DNA of 64,000 nt from Symsagittifera roscoffensis (lineage: Eukaryota; Xenacoelomorpha; Acoela; Convolutidae), in contig NC_087068.1 of assembly GCF_963678635.1 (NCBI RefSeq), positions 28,336,318 through 28,400,317 on the forward strand, written 5' to 3'. Made by a program: the position numbers and the translations under genes. The notes beneath the pieces are model-generated. The model was not told where the DNA came from and did no database searches. It saw nothing but the letters and a program-made list of their open reading frames with translations. Every line of letters starts with the position of its first letter. The stretch's first letter is position 1. Below are positions 1 to 8,726 of the stretch, in pieces.

Positions 1-195
1 GTTTTTTTATTTTTTCATGATTAATTACTTGCCTTTGAAAATTTTTCCAGTTCGGGAGGCTTTTTCAGCTGACGACAAAAAAAACTGAGACTGATAAAAT
101 CCAAAATTTGACGAAACAGATGAACATGCTAAATCTACTGATATTTGTGGTGTAAACTTGTAATCTACTTATCTTATCATTCATGAGGTTATTAC
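1..195 (+). repeat. S satellite fragment (subtelomeric-type repeat)
   Basis: This stretch closely matches 41,950-42,135, the long-variant part of the S satellite next to the telomere tract. Shared blocks include TGATATTTGTGGTGTAAACT and the closing ATAACGTA. It is non-coding and is the left flank of the PLE insertion. Confidence 0.8.
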
Positions 196-211
196 TCTAT
201 TACATAACGTA
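196..211. repeat. Left copy of 16-bp direct repeat (candidate target-site duplication)
   Basis: TCTATTACATAACGTA occurs here and again at 11,597-11,612. S-satellite sequence lies outside both copies and PLE terminal sequence lies inside both. The uninterrupted satellite at 42,130-42,150 reads straight through the same site with one mismatch. The last three bases (GTA) are ambiguous because they also fit the element end. Confidence 0.6.
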
Positions 212-525
212 AATTTCAAACGTTTTCGCAACTATGTGCATCGTCAAGATTTTTACAATAAACTACTCTAAATGACGATAAAACATCAATTTACAAATGT
301 TATTTACAATAAATCACATACAATTTGGTTCTAAACCATCATGATAAAAAATTAGCCAATCACAGTTGACCTCTAAATTACTATTAAGATTAAAATACTT
401 TTAACCTCTAAAATTAATTAAACATTTTAAAATTAATTTGTCTGGAAGTTTCTGAGTCTTAATTTCGATTTAGACATGTACGTTTTGAATAAAGAACCAA
501 AAATATTTTGGGACTAAATTTTCAG
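209..525 (-). repeat. Inverted PLE terminal segment (left arm of large palindrome)
   Basis: This arm is the reverse complement of 534-850. The two arms meet at a near-perfect palindrome around AGTTAACA (526-533). It corresponds to the PLE 3' terminal region seen at 11,262-11,575. An inverted partial copy joined to the 5' end is a known outcome of Penelope-like integration, together with pseudo-LTRs. Confidence 0.75.
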
Positions 526-1038
526 AGTTAACACTGAAAATTTAGTCCCAAAATATTTTTGGTTTTTTTTTCAAAACGTACATGTCTAAATCGAAATTAT
601 GACTCAGAAACTTCCAGACAAATTAATTTTAAAATGTTTAATTAATTTTAGAGGTTAAAAGTATTTTAATCTTAATAGTAATTTAGAGGTCAACTGTGAT
701 TGGCTAATTTTTTATCATGATGGTTTAGAACCAAACTGTATGTGAATTATTGTAAATAACATTTGTAAATTGATGTTTTATCGCCATTTAGAGTAGTTTG
801 TTGTCAAAATCCTGACGATGCACATAGTTGCGAAAACGTTTGAAATTTACTTTTTAGCAAAAATTTCTTCAATTTTACTTGTAAATTCGTGATAAACCAA
901 AAAGCGAAGAGCTTGAAATTCCAACTGTTTTCCCATTAAAGGGCCAGTATAAAAATTTTTAATGATTTTCATCAATGAATAGAGAATTTTTATAGTGTTT
1001 TTTTATCGATACGTAAAATATGGCCGATTTTTATTTGA
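526..1038 (+). repeat. PLE pseudo-LTR upstream of copy 1
   Basis: The sequence begins with the last codons of the endonuclease ORF (GAGTTAACACTG), as at 11,252. It then runs through the 3' terminal region into the leader before ORF1. It therefore looks like the tail of a preceding unit joined head-to-tail to copy 1, the usual pLTR arrangement of Penelope-like elements. It carries a hammerhead-like core at 812-835. Confidence 0.7.
812..835 (+). ncRNA. Hammerhead ribozyme-like core in the pLTR
   Basis: CTGACGA (812-818) is followed by a possible three-pair stem GCA/TGC and then GAAA (832-835). This matches the hammerhead order CUGANGA, stem II, GAAA. EN+ PLE pLTRs are known to carry minimal hammerheads. 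Stem II is short with a bulged T, and I could not place helix III or the cleavage triplet with confidence. Confidence 0.4.
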
Positions 1039-1482
1039 GTTAACGAAAAGTTTCATATTGTAGCAGCTAGCTCCCTGTTCCACAGCATCCCAGCCGGTGT
1101 CGAGGAGCTGACAAACTATTTGAAGTCGAAGAAGCAGCAGATATTGGCGATCGTTTATTGCAGAAGAGAAGGAACGCCCGACTTGTTTAGTCAGCTTCTC
1201 GGCACAAGGGTGCTCATTATTCCAGCTACAAAACGGCTACTCTCCAAGAGCAAGCAAAACGACCCGGAGCAGCCCAAGGAATATCTGAAGCTGCACCAGA
1301 GTGCTGATTTGGAGCTGAAATCTCTACGAGTGGTAGTGGCACACAAAGAAAGGCTGTCAGAGCTGATTGGCAATATCAGGGGCAAACAACAGAGACCATC
1401 ACAGACAACGAGGAAGGCGAAAGCAAGACGTGAGCAGAAGCTGAAGGCAGAGGAAGTGTCTGCGCTTCAAAGACAGGGGTGA
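1039..1482 (+). pseudogene. PLE copy 1, upstream ORF (ORF1), internally deleted
   Basis: The frame is open from just after a TGA at 1036-1038 to the stop at 1480-1482, and I see no ATG start. From the NYLKSKKQQILAIVYC segment onward it is identical to ORF1 of copy 2. Relative to copy 2 it lacks 129 bp (8,158-8,286), an in-frame loss of 43 codons that removes the VVVWHDLVNN segment. The C-terminus is Lys/Arg/Glu-rich and suggests a basic, possibly nucleic-acid-binding tail. The RT ORF begins about 50 bp downstream. The function of ORF1 is not recognised from sequence. Confidence 0.6.
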
Positions 1483-1529
1483 GAAGAGCGTGATTTGTTT
1501 TGCTTTGTGCCTTGTGAGTTTCATTACAC

Positions 1530-3070
1530 GTGGCCTGCAAAACAATGACCACAGTACTTTTGCCTGCTGTTTGGCTCAGACAAATTTTAAAAAGAAAACT
1601 AACTTGGAAAATTGTGTTAGACTATTTAAAATTCTTTAAAAAAGTTCAAGTATCTGTACATAGACTGAAGTTTCCGAGAAAATGTCTGAAAAACGATCTA
1701 ATACCGGACTTTTTGAAGTTTAGGGTCCCCGAGAACGGGGTTTTTTCGGACCAAGCTGTGCATCATTTTCAATTAAAACTACTAAGGACTGAAACTTCTA
1801 GGGCAAATGACGATAGGAAAAGGTACGAGGAGATGCTAAGGAAAGCAAGATCACTGGTGCAAAAAGAAATTGACAAACAGTGGTGGGCATCCATTTTCCG
1901 ATTCGTGAGGCGTCAAGTTGAGGCAAGCTTAAAGACAACATCAGAAAACCATTAAAAAAATTTAGAAAAACTGTCCGAGAGACAAGATAAACCTCTTGGG
2001 GGGAGAAATGAGCGATCAGTTAAGGTACTTGATAATTTTGAACTGCCTGAATGGGTATATGAAGTGCTATCAATGGGCCCCAAGCACGAAACACATTTTT
2101 TGGCGGATATCGACATTTTCCTCTCACAACTGAAAAATCAAAAAACATCTGGTGAAACGTTATGTGAAATAGAAGCCGCGGCAAAGGCATATGCAAAAAA
2201 CGTACGGCAAACCCCAAGAGACAAAGCCGTTCAAAAAACGAGGAAATATCTCAAAAACAATGGGTTGCTGGCTGTGCCTTTTGATAAGGGGGTTGGTTTT
2301 TGCATAATGAGGAATCAAACATATGAATCAAAGCTGGAATCCTTGATGCAATCTGCTCAGTTTGTGAAAAAAGATGCAACCACTGATGAGGTGATACTGA
2401 AAATTGAGAAGGAACTTAACAAAGAGTTACTAGCCATAAACAAAAGAGACGAGATAAGTGATCAGTTATATTCTAAGATGAGATCAACAGGGGGGCAACC
2501 CGCCCGTTTGTACGGTTTAGCTAAGGTACACAAGGAGGAGACACCCCTACGACCTGTACTATCACTTCCCGGCAGCTCGTATGAGAATCTTAACAAAATG
2601 CTTGCAAAGTTTTTTGACAACATCGATGGAGCAAATATAGAAACCAATACTAAAGAGGCTAGAGAAAAAATAAGAAAACATTGCTCTAGATCCGGATGAA
2701 ACCATAATATCTCTTGATGTGAAAAGTCTGTACACCAACGTTCCCCTGAAGGAGGCAATTGAAATTGTTTTACAGAAGCTGTACAGCCAGGAGTCTCCTC
2801 CTGAAATTCAAAGAGCAACCATGAAAAGTCTTTTGAAAATGGCGGTCAGCAAAGTATATTTCAAGTTTAATGATTCATGGTATGTACACGTTGATGGTTT
2901 AGCAATGGGCGCGTCCCTCGCTGTAATTCTGGCAAACTTATGGCTGAAAGAATACGAATTTGCTCTACGACAACAAATACCGGTGGGAACGGGGTTACAG
3001 CAAATTAATGACAAAAACGGCTTGTGCCCATGTTGCAGCAGGAAAGTCACATATAGATCAAAGGGGGTTG
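1530..3070 (+). pseudogene. PLE copy 1 reverse transcriptase, 3'-truncated
   Basis: The first part (1,530-1,955) resembles the N-terminal domain of Penelope RTs, with the segment LIPDFLKFRVPENGVF. A single in-frame TAA at 1,953-1,955 separates it from the RT core, which continues in the same frame. Visible RT blocks are GLAKVHKEETPLRPVLS, SLDVKSLYTNVP (motif A aspartate) and DGLAMGASLAVILANL (motif B). A one-base insertion near 2,672 shifts the frame. Similarity to copy 2 ends at about 3,070, before the YVDD motif and the endonuclease. The copy is dead: it lacks the catalytic YxDD and the GIY-YIG domain. Known role of the family: target-primed reverse transcription of element RNA. Confidence 0.85.
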
Positions 3071-3680
3071 AAAGCTCTTGGACCATTCTGCTTTTTGCTC
3101 CGCCTCTTAAATTTTAGGTTCGCAGACACTAAGTGGAAAAAATTGGCTCTATGAACGCTCCGAACATATTGAGGGGTCTGTTTACTTATTTCTCGTAAAC
3201 TTTCAAATTTTGCAATTTTTTAGTAATCATTTTATTAACACAGCAAAACACAGACCTCACTGATTCGTTTTGTTAATACAAATTCGATCGTTTTAATTTT
3301 AAGCCAATTTCCAACAAAGCGGAATTTTGAGATGTTTGGCATTTATTTCTGCATCTATTCTTTTTCCTGGTCTGGGATAAAATCTGCAGTTTTATTTATC
3401 AAATTGGAATAGTTTTCAAAGTAATTATTATTTTTGGCTAAGCAAAATGAAGCTTAATTGTTTCAGTTCAAGATTTGAACTATTAATTTAAGCGGAATAA
3501 AAAAAACGCCCGTATTAAGAATTTTCAACTAAGTCAAACTTGTACCGCTTGCTCCACCCTAAAATTTCATTCTTTTGGATGAGCTCCTCCTCTTAACCCG
3601 TTACCTACATGTTTAAACTATTCGTGTTCCGTCTATTCTTGATATAAAGGGAACAGACCAGTAGTGGTTATTCAGGGGAA

Positions 3681-3777
3681 GAAGGGGCAATTTGACATCT
3701 CGCCACTTAAAAGGTCGCCCCTGTGGTACTTATTCGGGACATCTATTACCCCAAAAACTGAGTCAAATTGCCCCTTC
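3681..3777. repeat. 16-bp perfect inverted repeat with 65-nt spacer
   Basis: GAAGGGGCAATTTGAC at 3,681-3,696 is repeated as its exact reverse complement at 3,762-3,777. It could fold as a long-loop hairpin or be a foldback or MITE remnant. No flanking target duplication was found. Confidence 0.6.
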
Positions 3778-4619
3778 AGAGCCAATATATACTAATTTTG
3801 AGGGGGAGCGCGCGCCTATAAAACGCAGTGTTTTGGTCAAAGCATTCCAAAATTCATCTGAAAACGTCTCTTTCCCCTGTTTTTTTGACAAATATACTTT
3901 GGAGTGATACAAGCTCAGAAAATCAATTTAGTCGATCTGAAAAACAAGGTCGACAACAAATTTCAAGTATTATCTCAAGTACTAATTACCTTCTCACTCA
4001 GATTTCAAAATTCACTAATTTTTGTTACCAACACGAACAGCATTCTGTCTTTTTTACTTTTATTTCTCCATGAAAAAAGGCTTCACCAGCAACGTAATGA
4101 GAGATAAATCGTACTTGAATTTGTTCGGTCGTGATTCGACCGAGGCTCAAAAAAATTCCAATTTTTTTCTGTTTCGAGAAAAATTGGTTCATTCATTCAT
4201 GGTTTTCTTTCGACACCTTTTCATCACTCAAAGGTGGTCTGTTCTCAATAGAAATGTTGTCGAAACAAAGGGAACTTTATATTTTTCCTAAATTGAGATT
4301 TTTTACTGGGTGAAATTTATTGCTTATATTTTTGCCCACAATTTAAAAAAAAGATTACTCTTCAAAATGATTCAAGGTAAGCTCATCGTGTTTTTATTCG
4401 TTGATAAATCCAATGGTAGTTTGGTTTATGTTAACTTTTAGTTCCTCCTCTCAAAAAAACGACAAAATTCCCACACGCACAATAATTAAGAAAAAAATGA
4501 ACAATGAGGCGACGCTGCGCTTCGCAAACACTTGCGAGAACACGACCAAAGAGTAGCTCTAGAAAAAGCAAAAAGAAAAAATATAAATAAGCCTCGAAGT
4601 AGCAAAAGCTCGATCTGGA

Positions 4620-4676
4620 GCAACTGCAATCAAAAGATTTAGAGTCTCACGCACTAACCACTCAGCCACACACGCT
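4620..4676 (-). pseudogene. tRNA-Ser-like relic (possible SINE head)
   Basis: On the minus strand TGGCTGAGTGG (4,658-4,668) is a good A-box/D-arm, followed by an anticodon-arm-like segment whose seven-base loop reads CTCTAAA. The T-arm is degenerate: I find no clean GGTTCGANTCC, and the acceptor stem does not close. It is best read as a decayed tRNA gene or tRNA-derived SINE. Confidence 0.3.
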
Positions 4677-5878
4677 TAACCACCGACAAACACTAAGTCA
4701 CGAATAAAGCAGCTACATATGCTAAATTGCCAATGCCATTCAGCATAGTGGTCTCAAATACAAATAGACTCAATTTTGCAAGTAATAATCTGGATTATAA
4801 CACACTGAGGGCATCCACATCTACTTTGCATGTAACAAATAGCAAAACATAGAGCCACAGTATGTATAAATTATGCATTTCAAAACATTGTGAGATATTA
4901 AAAATGCATCAACTGTGTTAACTTACTACTATTCGAATGACAAAGCCCATGCTATGAAAAAGCTGTAAAGTTGCCCTAAAAGTGGTACCAATTTTTGCTA
5001 GTTGGGTTGGCAAAAAAGAAGGTTCGTAATAAAACACTCGCTTCCCAAGTGTAAATAACTGTGGTCGGAACATTCTGCGCTACTTGTTTTGGCCTTTTCA
5101 CGAAGTGGAAAGAAACTATGGTGTAGGGTGTTTTTTTCTCAGCCCGATTTAAGCACCTCAAGGAAAGCAAGCATCGAGTTTTTAAAAGTTTTCATATTGG
5201 AGCCCTAGTGATATTGATATGAGCCCCCACGCCCAAAAAAAAACAAAAAAACTGTCGAGAAAAAAGTATGAAATTTTCAGTTTTTCAGATCAACTTACAT
5301 GAAGCAAGAATGGACGAAAGGTTTGCAAGGTCAACTCCTTTGGTAAATCTCCTCCAATTTCGAACTTGTTTAAGCTTAAATTTTTAAACATTTAATTTTC
5401 TTGGATTAGTATGGTCGGAACATTCTATGCTACCTGCACACCATTCGACTATCACTTTGCCAGTTAGCTGAAAGAAGAGAAAAAAAGACTATGAAAGACT
5501 AAATTTACAGAAAACCGTATAAAAAGATATACTAAACAGTATTTACAGAAATGATGATATGACTCATAGCAATCCTCAAGTGTAAATACAACATACTGGT
5601 ATGCAATTTGATAAGCATCAAACAGTTATATCAAAATAAGGTAATTGAAAAGGGCCAATGATAGTTTCATTTGACTATTATGCTAAAAAAAAACTATCGA
5701 CCGAATGATTGGTCATTTATTTTAAAATAAGATCAAATGAAATCGAAAGTTGCTGGAGGCAATAATGCTAGATATTCTTCAGCTATTTCAAAGCGATCAA
5801 AAACTTTTTATCCAGTCACAATACTGAAAAATTGCGCATAAAATGTGTTAGTTTCATTTAATATCAAACTTTGAAAAA

Positions 5879-6355
5879 TCATGAAAATTTAAGATAGAAA
5901 GCGCGATAGATATTCATTACGACAAAAGCATTGATTATGTTGTATTTGATGAACAATCGGCACACAGTCGCCAACAGCAGAACCACCAGAGTTGGTTTCA
6001 ACTTATAATCAACGTCAGGTACATCTGCGAAATAGTAGTATCTCATATATCCGAGTTGCCTGTTCACAGAAAAACGATATTCCGCATTCACTTTCTCCTC
6101 TCGCTGGCAATTGGCCACAGCGAAGAACACTTCGAAAGGGTATGACACAGATATACGTTCATCAAGGTCCGGCAGCTGGATTGAAGCCAGGTTCGCCGGT
6201 GGATAGGAGAACTGGATTGGCAGGCTGAAGTCGAACACCACTCCCACTCGTCCCAATCTTATTGACCTCTGGGTGCACTTTTCGTTAGAGGTATCATCTA
6301 GCAGCGGGATTTTCTCAGCATCTTCTAGAATCTGCATCCGTTCTTGACATTCCTA
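5879..6355 (-). CDS. Uncharacterised protein, probable host exon
   Basis: This minus-strand frame has protein-like composition over about 150 residues. It reads from ECQERMQILEDAEKIPLLDD through a soluble part (SYPFEVFFAVANCQREE, YRFSVNRQLGYMRYYYF) to a hydrophobic stretch LVVLLLATVCRLF near the C-terminus that could be a membrane segment. A plausible splice acceptor (TATCTTTAG) sits just upstream of the exon at about 6,356. The coding start is therefore probably in an upstream exon, and the methionine at 6,337 need not be the start. No family is recognised. The coding strand is opposite to the PLE. It may be a host gene fragment trapped between the two PLE copies. Confidence 0.35.
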
Positions 6356-7194
6356 AAGATACTTCAGTGAAAGCATTGCAGAAAGGAATACAAAAAGTAA
6401 CTTGTGATTTTTATAACTTGTATCAACAGAAAATCCATTGAAAATAAACCGAGATTATCCAAAACATAGAAAAAATTACACTACTAGAAAAAAAAGAAAC
6501 AATTACGAGAAAAAAACTCAAGCCCGTTCAGACAGGTAAAAGACTCTGTGCAAACCTGCGGGATTTTTCAAACTTCTACAGAATCGAAATAAAACGTACG
6601 AAAATCAGCGAACAAAAAAACTAAAAAGAGACGTGTAGAACCTAATCCGACAATGTTTCGACCGAAACAATTAAGCAAAAAACCAAGCTCTCAAAAATAG
6701 CATTAGTTATAAACGTGTTCAAAACGAAGATCTATGTCCAAGAATGAATTGGGAAGCTTTTCGCATAACTTGTACGCATCAAATAAATCTAGCTTTAGCT
6801 ACAAACCTAGACACAGAGGCGAATCCGAGCTTCGCGACACTTGCGATACAATGCAAAACAGCCACTTAATTGAAAGAAAAAATCAAAAATACCGAAATTT
6901 ATCAAATTATTTTAAAAAAAAGTACCAAAAACTCGCACCAAGACAAAAGAAGGTAAAAAAAATCATAAACCTTACTTAGCTGTAAGCAAGCGAAAAATAC
7001 CTGAGAGAAACCCTTTAAGTCGAGAAAACTCAAAAAAATTAAAACTAGTCAAAAATGTTTATCTCCCATTTCCCCTCAATACACAAGTAAACCGAAACTG
7101 GAAAAGAAAAAATCACCAGAAAGGAAAAAAATTTAAAACAAAATGATATTTAAAAAAAAGTTAGAACCAAACTAAAAGGCAAATTTAGACACGT
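6356..7194. other. AT-rich DNA without recognisable genes
   Basis: The region is rich in poly-A runs and short ORFs. The block GGCGAATCCGAGCTTCGC (about 6,819) loosely resembles the 4,506-4,530 region, so a dispersed repeat may be present. Nothing else is recognisable. Confidence 0.5.
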
Positions 7195-7786
7195 GGTGAT
7201 TTTACTGAATGCAAGTTGATATTTTAACGTCTTTCGTTTTACTTAACCGTATTAAATACTGCACGCTTATGCTTATAATTTTGCTGCCTCAAACGAACTC
7301 CAGCTTTCAATACCTGGAATTTTTCTGGCATGGCCCATCAGCGATTACTTGGAAAGGTTATTGGGCTCCGAAATTGCACTTAGTAGTTATCGCGAAAGCA
7401 TAGATTTTTATTGAAGATCTCATGGAAGAAAAAAGTTTTCCAGATGACCAGATCCTACACTTGAGGAGCCAGCGCAAGTTAGACGAAGCGGCAGCCAGAG
7501 GCGAAAAAGAATAGCGAAGCCATGCAGCATTTTCAATGTAGGTAGAAAATGCTTTTTTGTTACATTTGTTTTTCTAATTCAGTGTTTTGGTTCAAGGTTT
7601 TTGTTTCAACTCAAATCAAAACCAATGTTGCAACAAGTCAAAGCTGTTCAGACGAACTCCAGCTTTCCATACCTGGAATTTTTCTGGCATGGCCCATCAG
7701 CGATTACTTGGAAAGGTTATTGGGCTCCGAAATTGCACTTAGTAGTTATCGCGAAAGCATAGATTTTTATTGAAGATCTCATAGAT
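7195..7786 (+). repeat. S satellite, two partial units
   Basis: This matches the S array at 41,470-41,960 (GTGGTGATTTTACTGAATGC, TGGCATGGCCCATCAGCG, TTATTGAAGATCTCAT). A second partial unit starts near 7,650. It ends inside a unit at GAAGATCTCAT, where PLE copy 2 begins, so copy 2 also abuts S satellite on its left. Confidence 0.8.
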
Positions 7787-8106
7787 GATGCTTTAGAACC
7801 AAATTGTATGTGATTTATTGTAAATAACATTTGTAAATTGATGTTTTATCGTCATTTAGAGTAGTTTATTGTAAAAATCTTGACGATGCACATAGTTTGA
7901 AAACGTTTGAAATTTTTTTTTTAGCAAAAATTTCTTCAATTTTACTTGTAACTTCGTGATAAACCAAAAAGCGAAGAGCTTGAAATTCAAACTGTTTTCC
8001 CATTAAAGGGCCAGTATAAAAATTTTTAATGATTTTCATCAAGGAATAGAGAATTTTCATAGTGTCTTTTTTATCGATACGTAAAATATGGCCGATTTTT
8101 ATTTGA
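7787..8106 (+). repeat. PLE pLTR/leader of copy 2 (5'-truncated)
   Basis: Sequence from GATGCTTTAGAACC onward corresponds to 718-1,038 upstream of copy 1. The pLTR is thus truncated relative to the one at 526. Its hammerhead-like core (about 7,880) is damaged: CTTGACGA, with the GC before GAAA lost. Confidence 0.7.
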
Positions 8107-8679
8107 GTTAACGAAAAGTTTCATATTGTAGCAGCTAGCTCCCTGTTCCACAGCATCAACACCCTTAACACAGGAAAGAACCTCCGACGACTACTGGAAG
8201 ACAGTCCACTGAAGGAGAAAAAAGTGGTTGTGTGGCACGACCTGGTGAACAACACCATTAGCAGCCACAGAACAAACAACTATCGCCCAGCCGGTGTCGA
8301 GGAGCTGACAAACTATTTGAAGTCGAAGAAGCAGCAGATATTGGCGATCGTTTATTGCAGAAGAGAAGGAACGCCCGACTTGTTTAGTCAGCTTCTCGGC
8401 ACAAGGGTGCTCATTATTCCAGCTACAAAACGGCTACTCTCCAAGAGCAAGCAAAACGACCCGGAGCAGCCCAAGGAATATCTGAAGCTGCACCAGAGTG
8501 CTGATTTGGAGCTGAAATCTCTACGAGTGGTAGTGGCACACAAAGAAAGGCTGTCAGAGCTGATTGGCAATATCAGGGGCAAACAACAGAGACCATCACA
8601 GACAACGAGGAAGGCGAAAGCAAGACGTGAGCAGAAGCTGAAGGCAGAGGAAGTGTCTGCGCTTCAAAGACAGGGGTGA
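8107..8679 (+). pseudogene. PLE copy 2, upstream ORF (ORF1)
   Basis: The frame is open from a TGA at 8,104-8,106 to the stop at 8,677-8,679, about 190 codons. It contains SINTLNTGKNLRRLLED, VVVWHDLVNNTISSHR and LAIVYCRREGTPDLFSQLL, then a charged C-terminal tail. No ATG precedes the conserved part, so the N-terminus is either supplied by splicing (ATATTGTAG upstream is acceptor-like) or lost. The W-H-D-x-x-N segment followed by a beta-strand-like LAIVYC block could be an enzyme-like fold, but I cannot assign a family. It is co-oriented with the RT ORF, which follows 47 bp later, and is retained in both PLE copies. I call it a pseudogene only because the element as a whole is broken. Confidence 0.6.
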
Positions 8680-8726
8680 GAAGAGCGTGATTTGTTTTGC
8701 TTTGTGCCTTGTGAGTTTCATTACAC

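Larger units (their letters stand above)
3071..5878. other. Unassigned AT-rich DNA between the two PLE copies
   Basis: There is no convincing gene here. The similarity to PLE copy 2 stops abruptly at about 3,070. Contents include a 16-bp perfect inverted repeat (3,681-3,777), a tRNA-like relic (4,620-4,676) and two copies of TGGTCGGAACATTCT (about 5,072 and 5,413). ORFs are short and of biased composition. Confidence 0.5.
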
